Below the pieces are notes generated by a model. The model saw only the letters and a program-made list of their open reading frames with translations, did not search any database and was not told where the DNA came from. This document shows, one piece after another, positions 23,147-35,880 of a DNA stretch of 64,000 nucleotides. How positions within the stretch are numbered: the first letter of the stretch is position 1; each line of letters opens with the position of its first letter. The translations under genes were made by a program, and so were the position numbers. This stretch comes from Marchantia polymorpha subsp. ruderalis (taxonomy: Eukaryota > Streptophyta > Marchantiopsida > Marchantiales > Marchantiaceae), in the NCBI GenBank assembly GCA_037833965.1, contig AP031355.1, positions 15,773,501 through 15,837,500 on the forward strand, written 5' to 3'.

Positions 23147-26100
23147 ATGCCCCATTTCGGATTCTGTTCTACGCTCGCAGCTGCTGCAGTCTGGGGGGAG
23201 CCGTCCGTGGGCAGCCCCACATGTTGTGCCCTGCCGCTGGGTCTCGGGAAGCAGCTCAGGAAGCGAAACCTGTCGCGCATTGTTCCCTCCGCATTGCTTC
23301 TGTCCGTGCCCCCCATTATGAGGGGACTTCGAAATGCTGCGGATTTCCCCGAGCCTGGGCACAATTGGAAACCTTACAGTGCTGGTGCAGGAGGAGCGGG
23401 CCGAGGTGGAGGACTTATTGCGCCAGAGCAACACCAGCAGCCAAGAGGAGGAGGAGGAGGAGCAGCAGCAGCAGCAGCAGATGAGAGGGTGGGAGGGTGG
23501 AGAGATAGGCGCAGGTCCAGAGATGAGTACGTTGCTAATGGCGCTAATTCGTTTCGGAATCCTCGATTGGAGGGCCGCGGCGTTGCTGGTGGTGGATCCT
23601 CTCGGGGGAGGTTTGAGGGCAGAGATCGTCATGGGATCAGAGGCCCGGGTGACGAGAAACGTCCGCGAGGTTCCCGATCTCGTCCTGTCACAGACGAGTA
23701 CCGATACTGGTGTTCTGCTGTGACCGAGCTCCCTGATGTCCGTGGTAATCAACTGGCGGATGAGAGCACTTTGCTCTGTCTTTCATTGTCGATTATTTTT
23801 AAGGAGTCTTCAAGCTAGATTTTTCGTTGAGCAATCTGAATCTACTCCTGTTGAATCCACTTTTCTTTTCCTTGCTTCATCAGACAAATTTGTGATGGTC
23901 TCGTATAATATCTTGGCCGATAAGAATGCTGCCGAACATTACAATGGCCTGTATTATCACATTCCTTGGAGGCTTATGAACTGGGTGAGGCGGAAGAGTA
24001 AAATCGTGCATGAGCTAGGCCTGTGGTCTCCAGATGTCATGTGTTTACAGGTATTGGAAGGATATTTCTCTCTGTACGTATGAATTATTGAATACTTCTC
24101 ATATTTATTTACATTTCAATCGAAAGTTCCTACGCTCAACTGAAATCTAGCGTAATGGTAGACATTGCGCCAAGTTTCAGCTCATTCATTTAAGGCCGGA
24201 GCTCCAAGTCCTGACGTGATACGTCGAGTCGTAATGGTGTTCATCTGTTTTCCGCATTTCTGGTGCACTCTGGTGCATAATTGAACTCCTTTGATATACC
24301 TGTGGACTTTTTTCCGTGCCCGTAGAGACTACTGGCTTTTAATTTAAATAGGTGAAGTTATTGTGGAGGGTTGGAAGACTTCGGTTTGTTCGAGGCTCGG
24401 TAGACACTATGAAGTTAATTTGGATTTATATGACAGAAATCGAAATGCCGAGTTTGGCTTGTAAAGACGTTGCCTTGACCTTTTAAGGAAATTTTTAAAT
24501 CTTTAGGAGGTGGACCAGTATGAAGACATCCGGGAAGAGTTTGAGAAGAGAGGTTACCAGGGCACTTACAAGGTGAGTCATCACAACATGCGTGTTCATA
24601 AGCATCTGTGCAGAAGAGGTAATCTTCCATGTCATCTTGCGAGTTGAGTATCATGAGACTTCGACCAGTGACTTTCAGTAGCGAAGGGAGATTCAAGGGT
24701 AGAATGTCAGTTCTACTGTTTAGAAGCAGTATATGGTTCAAAGGACTGAATCTTATGCAGATGATTTGCTTAAGCTTTAACACGGAGGGTTCCGTTTTGA
24801 TTGCATAAAACCCTTCAACCAAATTTTATAATGTGGGTCTTAAGTACACGCAAATATGAGACTTAATATCTCCTCATTGAAAGCCTGAAACTGTCTTTCG
24901 CCGATGAAGCAATCTGTTGATGTCAGTCTCTCCTCCTCAGGAGCACGGTCGATCCGTCATTGTACCTTGCTGTATTATTCATTCTCTTTGTACTTCGGAG
25001 AATGTGATATAATGGTTGTGTTCACAATTGTCTCACTAATAACAAGCTTAAATAGTTCACCGAGTTCTAGCCGACAATAGAAGGATACTTAGATTCGTGT
25101 TTCTAATCTGTTTCTTCTGTTTTCAAGTATCCTTCTATGCACAACAATTATTTCGACTGTGGCTGTATTAAGCACCTCTGAAGAGCACCTCCCGTTGTAT
25201 CAAAGTAAGAGGTGGTACTGCACGAAGGACTGTATGTCTACTACGTTAGTTGCTCCTCAATATGGACGATGACGAAACGCTACTTGTCGTACAGGGCCGC
25301 ACAGGAGGAGCACTTGACGGTTGTGCTATATTCTGGAGGTCTAGCAGGTGAGACTACTGTCGAGAAAGGGTGTACTGTATTCGTCTCATGTTTACAACCC
25401 GTTTTGTTTCGCTTATGATATGTCTGTTAACACTGTCATAATAACGTACCCCTGGGTTAACTAGCTTCATTAGATAGAGAAGAGGGGCCAAATGGATAAC
25501 TAGCATTCAGTTGATATGCCGCGTCATGATATGCCATGATCTTAGGGGTCATTCTATATTTAGTACAAGTGAGAAAACCATAGAAATGGTAGGAAGCAAG
25601 ATGTCCAACTTGGACACAAAGTTACAAAAACTTCATGCAGGCGTATTAACTCCGGAGATTTCATCCGTCATTTTTACAGGTTCCGGTTGCTAGATGAACA
25701 AAGTATACAGTTTGACACTCTTGGGTTAAGGGATAATGTTGCACAGCTGTGTGCGTTACAGGTGCACGCCTCTTCTCTTACCTCGCTTTTATACCTACCA
25801 CGCCAGTCATGGCTTCTAGGAAGACCTTGTTCAAGCCAAAGAAGAATTGTTTTAAACTATTTTGTTTATATATTTCCTGTTTCGGCAAAAGAGTATTTTA
25901 AATTGGAAAAATCTTACTTCTCACTGCGTTTGCAGAGTATTGGGGTCAGGGAAAACATGCCTTCAAACATCGAAGTTGATCTGCCAGATTCTGGGTATCA
26001 TAAAGATATCCTTCTTACTGCATTTATTTCATGCCCCTAAGCTAGAAAATTCTCCGAAGAGTTTAGTTTTCCCCCTCTGGATTCATGATATGACATGTCA

Positions 26101-29075
26101 TACCCGACCCCAAAGTTTAGCATGTAGGGCTTGATCCTGACCTTCTCAGTTTTATTACTCTTGTAAGCTGACTGAAATATTGATGTACATTCTGTAAGAA
26201 GCCTTTACAATCGGAAGCTGTAATCAAACTACCTGAGAGCTTTGTTGTAAACAGTTCACCTTTTCTTTCCATGCAGGTCCTCAGGAAATGTTGTTATAGT
26301 GGGCAACATCCACGTGCTTTTCAACCCCAAGAGAGGTGACATCAAGCTAGGCCAGGTAATGGTTGAGACTGACTTTTGCCTAGGCCAACTTTTCTCCGAC
26401 GTATAAATTAAGGAAGCTCGTACTGCTCGATTGACACTCATATTTGTACTTATCTACAGGTGCGTGTCCTTTTAGAATCAGCCCACGCTCTTTCTCAAAA
26501 GTGGGGTGAAGCCCCCGTTGTGATTGGTGGAGATTTCAACAGTACCCCATCAGTAAGTGACGATTAACTTCTAATGTCCTGTCTCTTTTTTGCTTAGTCC
26601 TGCGTGTGCTTTCATTCGTAGCTATCATTGTTTCATGACATCTTGGAGGATGATTAGAAATCGTTTGTAGTTGTCTTAACTTTGCTTTGTGTTCAAGTTT
26701 CATCTCAACATGTAAATTTGACATGGTAAGCGTTCTGCTTGATGATTATCGTGCATTGCAGAGTTCCATATACCAATATTTGGCCAAATCCGAGGTGAGA
26801 ATCAAGAGTGCGTCGTTATATACCTATCTGACGCGCTGATAACACCGGTAGGAGTAAGATGTCGCTTATGTAGCAGCTTGTCAGTTATTTTCAGAGCTTT
26901 TGTTTCTGGTGATAAATTTTGCTTATTGTGCTCAAGATGACGTACTTATGAAGCTTTGGAAGCCTGTCATCAGAAACAATCTGCTCAAACTCCTTTTTAA
27001 CTGATATAAAATGGAAACTTGACTAAATTCAAGTTTTGGTTGCTTTACAGTTGGACATTTCCTGTTTGAGTAGACTGAATCTTTCCGGGCAAGTGGAGGC
27101 CAATGACGGTGGTTCTTGGAATTCGCAAGGTACATCAGGAAGGTAATGACACAAAGTCAGCTGTTCAGTTACACCCGAAAGTTATACAGTCACGTTTAAA
27201 CTTGACATCTTTTGCTATCCCGTCCTGGACAATATTAGAGATAGTTCAGTTGGTAGGAAATTCTATACTTGGATCCTCGCAGTCACTGGGTAGTTACCAG
27301 AGTTCTAGATTCTTCAATTATCTAGACATGGTGTAGGGCATGATCAATATTTGGGCCGATCATAAGGTTCAACATTCTTTTGAAACGGGTTATTGCAAGT
27401 GTCTTTTGACACCTTGAAGTCATGGGCATTTCTTGCCAACTTTGAGAAGGTTTTCTTTTCCGATATGCTGATCAGTGTAACACGTTTTCAGATGTTTGCA
27501 ACCTGCATGGGAAAATGTGGCCTATCGGTCTGTCCAGTCAAATTTCGCTCAATCATTGGGTCCAGTTGTAGACCCTGACTTCGTGTCCTTCTCTGAGATC
27601 ACCACGAATCGTCAGGAATACACAACCTGGAGTGCGGATGGCACAGAGATGTCCCCTGCAGAGTCTAGGAGAAGTCTAGACTCCCCGTTAAACAAGCTCG
27701 TCAAAGTATGGCATTGGACACCTGAAGAACTTACAGCGGCAACCGGCAGCTTGGATGTGACAACAGTTCGCCACAATTTGCGACTTCGCAGCGCTTACAC
27801 GGAGATTGAGGTGTTATTTCAATCAGACGCTTGCAATGCACCCTCTTAATGATATTGTGTGAGACGGAGGTTTAATGTTGTGCGTAATCACCTGCGCAAA
27901 GGACAGAGATCGCTGGAGCTTTTGTAATGCTATAAATTCTGTAGCGGCTCAGTCTCCAGGTTAATCATCCAACTATAAGTGACTGTCGACATGCTAGATG
28001 AATGCGTAGGGAATTTTTGTTTGTATCTGCTTGCTTAGGTGTTTCACGCATAGCCACAAGACCAGTTATTGCATCATACTTTTCGAGACTTATCTGATTA
28101 CGGTCCTTCAGTTCGTGAATGAAGGCGCTGAGTACTAGCTACTGAGCTTCACAGACATCCTTCCGTACTCATGTGGAGAAGGATTCTCTTTGTCAATGTC
28201 TATGAGTCGAATATGGTTCTATATATCTGGACTGTGATTTGAGTTTGTGCTATGCACTGCAGACGAATTTCCAAACTACGTTTAAGTATGTACTTTCGTA
28301 ACAGATGTGCATAACCAGACTTGTGTGTATGTTGCGTCAGGGCGAAGTTGGATGCAGAGATCCACAGGGCGAGCCACTGGTCACTACGTATCATAAAAAG
28401 TTTATGGGCACTGTCGACTACATCTGGTACATGGATCATCTTTTGTTGCAGCCATCAGTTTAATTATGAAGATGCTGAGTACTAACCTCCAGAGTTTTGG
28501 TATGTATGCACGTTATTAGGGATGATTGTCACGTTATCTCTTGAGAGGTTTTTACGATGCCACGTCAAGTTGCAGCTTACCCTGCCCTGACAATTGTTAC
28601 AGGCACACTGAAGGGCTTGATACAGTGAAGGTACTCGATACCTTACCAGTGAACGTGTTGCAGCGTTGTCAAGGCCTTCCTTCACAGGTAGAGTAATTGT
28701 TCCTTTCAAACATTTATCTCATTACCTTTTCTTATAACTTTTACATTGGAAGGAATCACAAATCGCTTCAAGTTTTTGCTTATCAAATATCTTCAAACTG
28801 ATACTCCCGTTGGAGACAAATGTTTGTATAGATTAGAAGTGATGAGTGAAATACCTCTTTGCTTTCATCTTTTCATAGACCTTTGCGGATCGTACGTCTT
28901 GCCTACAGTTGAGTTCATTTGAAACTGTTCAGGACATTGACTATGTCATTTGTGGACCACATGTTCATTTCAAGATTGGTAACAAATGTTTGACTCATGC
29001 TGAGTGCAGAAGTGGGGGAGTGATCATTTGGCTCTGGCTTGTGAGCTTGCTTTCCATCCCAGTGGGGCCTCCTAA
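23147..29075 (+). CDS. CCR4-type deadenylase / carbon catabolite repressor protein 4 homolog (plant CCR4-6-like)
   Basis: I reconstructed 14 exons: 23147-23744, 23884-24050, 24507-24572, 25295-25347, 25680-25761, 25936-25994, 26277-26355, 26460-26552, 26762-26794, 27051-27142, 27492-27810, 28341-28426, 28603-28687 and 29010-29075. All have GT-AG borders and join in frame to 625 residues. The EEP-nuclease fold is complete: SYNILAD (N208), CLQEVD (E256), GNIHVLFNPKRGD (H354), GGDFNSTP (D393, N395), GTVDYIW (D573) and WGSDH (D609, H610). The family removes poly(A) tails from mRNA with Mg2+ as cofactor. No leucine-rich repeat precedes the nuclease; instead exon 1 encodes a Gly/Arg/Gln-rich, probably disordered stretch. 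A roughly 140-residue insert (exons 10-11) follows the GGDFN motif, as in Arabidopsis CCR4-6. The ATG is the first in frame after a stop at 23000; 23322 is an alternative. Exons 2-14 are secure, the N-terminus less so. Confidence 0.88.
23446..23481 (+). repeat. GAG/CAG trinucleotide tract in CCR4-type exon 1
   Basis: A GAG/GGA run passes into about seven CAG units. In the chosen frame it encodes a Gly run followed by an Ala run; in another frame it would be Glu/Gln. It lies in the low-complexity N-terminal region and may vary in length between accessions. Confidence 0.7.
25077..25138 (+). repeat. 14-bp inverted repeat in CCR4-type intron 3
   Basis: ATAGAAGGATACTT at 25077-25090 is exactly complementary to AAGTATCCTTCTAT at 25125-25138, with a 34-base loop. 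It lies inside the intron between exons 3 and 4, so it would be transcribed in the pre-mRNA. Function is unknown; an intronic small-RNA precursor or a short insertion are possibilities. Confidence 0.6.
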
Positions 29076-31900
29076 GTATCTTGGGACATGTATATAAACT
29101 TCTGGACTAAGACAGTGGGTATGGTTGTCCTGATAACCTACTCGTGAGGAATCAGAGATGTCAAACCATCTTTAGTTTTTGGACCCAAATCCACGCCAAC
29201 TTGGTGACTTGAAACCATGTAGGAATATCACCAGCCTGCAGATTTTGAGCTTGTCTGTCCTCCTGCATTGCAAGCATAGGATATGTACATACTCCCATAC
29301 AATTGATATTCATGTGGATCTCCCAATGACCTCTACTCATGTGGGATCAGACTCTTTAATCTTGTCTGGTCCTCACCGGTCAAATTCTTTCATCCATCCC
29401 GAAGACACAATAGCACCAGGAATTTCAGGCACTGCTTTGTGATTGTGAGTTGAAATTCATTTTTTCTCACAAGAACTATAGGATACGAACACTTTTCACG
29501 GGATTGAACCCTTTGCATGGATGTACTGACGAGAGACCAGAATTTCCACCGTGATCTCTTTATTACTGGTCTCATCCTCGATCGTACTGAAGGTGGAACA
29601 GTGAATATGTAAATATAGGAGTAGTTTGGTATCCTGGGCTCGCCATCTTCTGATGTTCCCATTTCTCTACCATGTAATATGCGATTCCCCTCTCTGCGAT
29701 GCAAAGGAGAAGTTCTGTGCAAGGACATAAACTTCCACTTGAGTGGGAATGTTTTCTCTTGCTCCAGACTTCTCCATTTATATTTGTCCTGACGCTTTCC
29801 ATTCTGATTCTTATTATAAGAAAGGTAGGAACTTTGGTCCGAAGTCTCCTCAGTGCCTAAATATGAATGTGAACCAGCATGGTTGACGGAGTGAAGAAAT
29901 TGTCTTTGGACACTCTAATGTTTCCACGAAGGTGAGGGGAGATGAGTTCCTGTGTTTTGGTGTCGCAAGGTGCAATGAACGTCAACTTGATTCTAAATTC
30001 GTACACTTCCTGTAGCAAGGGACTGTAGCCAGCACCTTTGGCATTCAAAATTGATCAACATATAATGAGCTAATTTTGAGAATGCCCGGAAAGGTATCTT
30101 TGTTGCGCACGACCAAAGCAGATCCTTTGCTTGCTGTGCAAGGCAAGGAGACATCATGTTTTGCCGTTCTGAACATAGTCCATCCTTCTACAGGCCGATT
30201 CTTTTCCGAGTTTCTAGAAGTACCTGGTACGTCAGCTCAGTATGTCGGAAGGCCTTTGACCCTCTGCCCAAAGCTGAAGGAAGCAGAGAAGACAGCCATC
30301 GTTCTAGCAGGTCAGGCATATTTACCGTGTTACAACAGGTAGGCTTTGAAGATATCCTGACGAGCCTAACAGGGTGAAGTACAAAACTTGTTTTCATATT
30401 TTATCGCACTGATCGCACCTGGAAATTCAACGCAAACCAGTAGTGCAGGATATAGGTTTTTAACATAGGAATGCACTTCATATGCCTGTAAAATCATTAG
30501 AGTTAGTATTTGGCCGACGCGAAAGTTCTTAGTTGGAAGGACTCTGTATCGATTAGTCTTCTAGGTTTACGTCGAAGTGCCTAATGTAATGTCGTGTCTA
30601 TCGCGGTTGGAGTCTTATCGTTTACGTTCCTGCCCGAAGAAGTTCAACAAACAACACTATTTCTGGAGACCGATGGGCGCAGTTATTATATTTGAGAGAG
30701 AGAAATTATCGTTTGGAGTTGGATTAGCCTCTCCCCTTTCACTCTGCCTTCACCAGGTGGGTTTTCCCAGGAACTTTTTCAGGCCCGGTTTTGTTCCCAT
30801 GTGAGTGCTTTCTGCCATCGGCGGTGTACTCTCGTAGATTGTAGATGGCCCTGTGTATGGACCCTCTAAGTTAAACTCTCCCCGGCAACTTTTTACTCCC
30901 AGACTTTGATAGCGGCCTTGACTAAAAGCAAATTTTACATATGGCGAGTACGCAAACAAAAGCAAAGAAAAAATGTTATCTTGCTAAAAAACAATAGAGC
31001 TTCAGTGACAATTCATATGACTGGAGTCCCCACCACCTTCATTTGAATATTGAAGGTGGTGGGGACTCCAGTCAGTATCTGAGGCACAAGTGGAGGTATT
31101 TCGGCCACGTACTCCGGTTTAACGGTATAGCAAAATGTAGATGTAATAATCTCGATATACACAACGTAATGTCGTGAGGTTGGGTACACTCTGCGAGATG
31201 TAGTTCTTTGGACATTAGCCAGAGTCCAAGACATGCAAGCATATTACTAGCATGCTGTTCCATTGCATGCTGAACCCTGCAGTATTCTGGTTGCTTCAAT
31301 ATCTTGTATATTTTCGGACAGTGAGATCTTCGGTTAGTTTCATTCTAACGTATTTGAGCGGATATATAAGGCCACTCCTACATGACAGGTAATGCACATT
31401 AATCCATATTGACAATCGTACTGTATCTCAATGGATGTATCGTTGTTGCATTTTCAAGCATTTGGTGTTACTTTTAACCTGTCTACATGATCTACTGTAT
31501 CACAATTTCTCAAGCATTTGTTATTTTCCGGAGGATATTCACCTGATGGAAAGGGGTCCAAGTGGGATATCAAAATCGATAGTAAGATTCTATCAAGGAA
31601 AAGAATAAACGGGAAAACCACATGCTAGAGCCTTGATAGTATAGTGATGAGAAATAACTTTCTACAACACCTGCAATATGTGAACAATCTAACATGAAAA
31701 GTTTTCATACAGAAGAGCATATGACATCTTATACATAGCGTTTGCCAGTTTTCTTTGTAGGGCAACTGAGAACACGCTTGTTAAAATAAATTACAAAACA
31801 GGTTAGAAAATATGATACATCATATTTTCAAATAGAGTAGGCTGCTATGCTTTTCAACAAGAATATGTCATATACTGGATCCAAATATGATATATCCAAA
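29076..31900. other. 3' flank of CCR4-type gene and unassigned DNA
   Basis: The first few hundred bases are presumably the 3' untranslated region. Beyond that only short ORFs without family signatures are seen (longest 112 codons, 29390-29728 minus). One perfect hairpin at 31018-31074 stands out. Confidence 0.4.
31018..31074. repeat. Perfect 24-bp inverted repeat (hairpin), 9-base loop
   Basis: The left arm 31018-31041 begins TGACTGGAGTCCCCACC. The right arm 31051-31074 is its exact reverse complement and ends GGTGGGGACTCCAGTCA. The loop is TTTGAATAT. Pairing ends at a mismatch on each side. No gene covers it. The length and perfection suggest a recent origin or selection; a small-RNA precursor or a very small palindromic element are the main options. 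Confidence 0.8.
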
Positions 31901-31931
31901 CAAATGCGATATTAGGGGAATAATGAGGTTA

Positions 31932-31952
31932 TCTCTCTCTCTCTCTCTCTCT
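31932..31952 (+). repeat. (TC)n microsatellite
   Basis: About ten uninterrupted TC units at the start of the AT-rich block. No associated gene. Confidence 0.9.
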
Positions 31953-32319
31953 ATTTTTATTCATGTACATGGAGATCTTGGGTGTTGCTTTGTAGTCGCC
32001 TCCTATCAAGAGAGATGGATAATTGTCCCATCAGAAATTTTATCACGTGTAAAGTTGTTGCAGAACCAATAGTAATCAGTTTTGCAATCCTGACTTGGTC
32101 CTATCAGACCAAATATATAAATATAAATATGTATGTATGTTGTAATCTCTTTAACTGCATCACATATTAACACTCTCTATCCACATCACTCTTAATCTCA
32201 AATACATATTCTCTAATATCTCATGACATCATGGATAGCTTTACTTTGTTTATCAAATGGGCATATAGTCATGTGAATCTAATATGCATTTAGAGTAAAA
32301 ATATGTTAACATCCATCGT

Positions 32320-32351
32320 AACCTATCCATCCATCCTTGGATGGATAGGTT
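32320..32351. repeat. 14-bp inverted repeat, 4-base loop
   Basis: AACCTATCCATCCA at 32320-32333 pairs exactly with TGGATGGATAGGTT at 32338-32351, loop TCCT. It lies a few hundred bases before the mariner-like element, with no gene. Confidence 0.65.
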
Positions 32352-32609
32352 TGAACCGTCCATACTTCTCACTTTGAAGAATTAGTGCAAATCAAAAGCC
32401 TAATCAATAGTTCTTGATCCACCTTGCAGCATTCTGAGTCATATGCAATGATCGCGAATGACTAGTGCAACGAACACGAATATTGCTCAAAGTAATATTT
32501 TACATTGTGGACTGTTTAGGGATTGTTCACGAGATGGAAAGTTTTCCAAAATTTTCAGACCTTATCATGATTTCGAAAGCTATACACTTATTCCACAACA
32601 ATATACATA

Positions 32610-33299
32610 GTTAAACCTCCCAATAGTGACATATATTGGTACTAAGGTTTTATGTCACTATTGTGAGGTTTCATTCACAAGAGTAAAGTGCTTATAACCT
32701 CCTAATAGTAACATACATTGGTGTTAGAATTGGATGTCACTATTGGGAGGTGTGTAATTTAAATACTTGGTGTTACGGTTAGATGTTTCTATTGGAAGGT
32801 GTCAATTAAAAAAAAAAGCTCTTAGATTTCTTATCGTCCATTACATCAATCCTAGAACATTCTATAAATATGTTGTTTAGTTTCATAATCGCCTTCATTT
32901 GCACATCTATATTGCTCACAATTATTAACGTAGACATTATAATTACGTTTAAATTCAGATTCATAAAAAAATATTCTGAGTGAAACAATTGATGATAATA
33001 TATGTATCGAAGTATTTAACTGTAACCCAGAAAGAGTCAATTGTCGAGATATACCTTTAAATAAACTTATGCCACATTTTTTAGTCTCATAGTTATGTAT
33101 TGTGATCATGATAATGATTTTTACTCTAAAATTACATTTGAAATTGTCATTATTGGATAGTATCATGTCACTATTGGAAATGTTGACTTATTGTTTTTAT
33201 TGAGTATATTTACAAGCTAGAAACTAGTGGTTCTAGAATTCTACGTCACTAATAGGAGTATGCCACTCATAAGAGTTGACTCTATTGGGAGATTTAACT
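32610..33299. mobile_element. Non-autonomous inverted-repeat transposon, mariner-like (inferred)
   Basis: The ends are imperfect inverted repeats: GTTAAACCTCCCAATAG at 32610 against an end at 33279-33298 whose complement reads GTTAAATCTCCCAATAG. Inside, the core AATAGTGACAT and its complement ATGTCACTATT recur several times (near 32622, 32651, 32703, 32734, 33164 and 33241), forming nested stem-loops. A 104-codon minus-strand ORF (32852-33166) in the middle matches nothing I know and has no visible DDE motif. A TA target duplication was not clear. Family assignment rests on the terminal CTCCC and size only. Confidence 0.45.
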
Positions 33300-34187
33300 C
33301 TTCACCGTGTATACCACTATGTTACAATATACAACTCTTTTGGAAATCTGTTTTGATACCTACACTTGTAGAACTTACGTCATCAATCAAGTGCTTTATA
33401 ATAAAAGTAAAATTACAGGTACATAATGTGAAAAAATGCGTGTGCAAAAGAGGAAAATTAAGATTCACATTTGATTCACTTGAGCAAAATTAAGATTCAC
33501 ATTTGACATTCTTGTTATCAAGGGGGTATTAGACGATTGCTGTTATTTTTTTGAGATTTAGATTATGTGGACTTTACAACTCATCATCATGCAATTTAAC
33601 CGCGGTTGGAAGGTACACATAACAAAGTTAATAATCAAAAGTCAACGCATAATATAAAGCTTATGATGAGTCTTTATTTTCAATCTCCCGTTTTGGAACT
33701 ATTAAAATCAGTAAGAATTAAACTAAGACTTTCTTAGCATATAAGAAAACAAAAAAATTCATAGAAGAGAATTTAGCGAGAGAAGTTGTAGACCGAAGTT
33801 ACAAAGGGTCAATAGTTGTCCCATCATCTCTTGGATAAAGTGGTGATGAAAGCTTGAAATGAAAAACTAAAGAATTATTCACAGCCTTATTGTTTTCCAC
33901 GTTGAAACTTGCACTTAACTTTCAAGAATTCTTCATTTGTGTTAATTGAAATGTCTCATCCGTCATAAATTCTTTTAATCTCTATACCTTATATACTTCT
34001 GATGAATTAAGATCTTTCCATCTGAACTCAAAACTTCAGAAAAACCTAAGCTTATTACGATCAAATCTGTCTCTAGCTACAATAAGCATATTTTCTACAT
34101 TAATTTCTTTATACATCTGATAAGGATGAAGAATTTGAAGCAAATAATTTGAGTTTATCTCGATAGGAAAATAGAAATTCGTTTGCG

Positions 34188-34469
34188 ATGGACTCTTCTC
34201 TAGTTGCTGCTGAAGATCTGATTCGTCGTGCGCACTCCCTTTCTGAACAACATCGGAAGAAAACTAGGCTTTTGACAGAGAATCGAACATTGAAGCGTTA
34301 TGTAGACAATTTATCCGGTATAATCGAAGGGGGATGGAGGATTAAAAAAATGAAACCAAAACTCAGTTTTCATATATTTGAAAGGATAGACCACACTCCA
34401 TTTGAAACCTTGCAACCTCATATAATCATTCAAATATGGCAAGACTATCACTCAACCATTTTTGTTTGA
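34188..34469 (+). CDS. Unrecognised 93-codon ORF in AT-rich DNA
   Basis: The ORF opens with MDSSLVAAEDLIRRAHSLSE and continues with a charged, helix-forming stretch (residues about 1-48), then a more ordinary tail. Its first part is richer in G/C at codon third positions than the surrounding AT-rich DNA, which is why it is listed. A second open segment near 34674-34748 (reading ADGITTFNLLHDKTG) could be a further exon, but no splice join was proven. It could equally be a transposon scrap. No family was recognised and no function is proposed. Confidence 0.2.
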   Translation: MDSSLVAAEDLIRRAHSLSEQHRKKTRLLTENRTLKRYVDNLSGIIEGGWRIKKMKPKLSFHIFERIDHTPFETLQPHIIIQIWQDYHSTIFV

Positions 34470-35880
34470 AAATATTTCAGTTTTTGTGTTTCAAGTTCAT
34501 TATCATGATAGTATAAAGTCCGCTTTAAGCGTACCATAGCCACAATTTGAATTCGTCTCAACTCTATTAGCTATTGATATTATGATTAGAACGTTATATT
34601 TTACTTCTACTTTTAACTAACACCATACACCATTAGACAAGATGAACTCATATAGTACTTCTATATGAGCGGATGGTATCACAACGTTCAACCTTCTTCA
34701 CGACAAGACTGGTTCGCCGATTGCTATCCTACCTCTAACGTCACTCTAAGGCTCCTCCGGACCTGCGTGGAACACAATGTCCAAACTTCAGCAAGGTACA
34801 ATCATTTTAACTTAGAACAATCGAGGAAATGAGTACCTGCTCTTTCTACTTCGATATTTCTCTCTAAACAAGATATTATATAGCATCATTTTGATTATTC
34901 TTGCTTTTGACATTGGCAAACATCATATATAAAATATAGTCCGTACTTTTGCCAGCCCACTAGGATTTGATTTGTAGAAGTAGTGAATTGTATCTTCATA
35001 AAGTTTGATATAACATAGCTTTTATAATATTTTTGCAAAATCTTTCCTCTATTCAACAAAAGTTCAAAAGTGTATTTAAATTTTTTGTCATAATCTCATA
35101 TAAAAATCTTCATACTTCTTTGTCATATATGTATTTGATTTGAGAATAAACTAAAATCTAATTCTATTCATTTGCTAAAACATTTTGTAGCTATCGCGTA
35201 GAATTAGTATTCTTAAAACTTAATATTCAAATGATTTATAAAATATACTTCACATTTCTTAGAGGGAACCAAGAAGGAAATTGATATAAAAGAATCAAAT
35301 TGTAGATCATCTCTTATGCTCTTGCCTTCATAGAAAAGTGAATGTTGTTTGAAATTGATTTGTCTCTGTGCTAGTGCGTTGATAATAATGCCACGCAAGT
35401 TTATAGACGTATGTTTTAAGCTTAAATATTTTTTGAATGATAAAAATTCTAGAATCATAAGACACAATAATCTATTAAACTTGACATAAAAAGTGTGTGA
35501 TTCACATGAGCAAAATTATTTTTATAACGCATGACACAAGAATTTTTTTCTTAAGATTTCATTCTAATTGTGTTATATAACATTATTTACCCGTTTTAAT
35601 TTAATAATAATGAGAAAAATGACTAAATTGATCAAGATATGAAAAAATTGTAAAAAATCTACCGTTTCAAATCGCACTCATAAAAATTTCAAAGGTCTAT
35701 ATTCATAATTTTTTTACATAATTTTTTCAAATGATTGACTTACGTTGAAAATCATTTGAGATATCTGATAATGTTTGTTGACTTCAGCATATTGGCAAGT
35801 GCTAAAGTTGATAAAGCAAAGCATAAAGCGACATCATCTTATGGTCTCTACGAACAATATTAAATATTCTCTAATTGGCA

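Larger units (their letters stand above)
31901..35880. other. AT-rich block with an inverted-repeat element
   Basis: About 4 kb of AT-rich DNA holding a TC microsatellite, a short hairpin, a mariner-like inverted-repeat element and one 93-codon ORF at 34188-34469. The remainder shows no recognisable genes. Confidence 0.5.

Noticed and set aside
22964-23752. 262-codon minus-strand ORF
   Set aside because: Lies antisense to CCR4-type exon 1 and its leader; open only because of GC-rich trinucleotide repeats.
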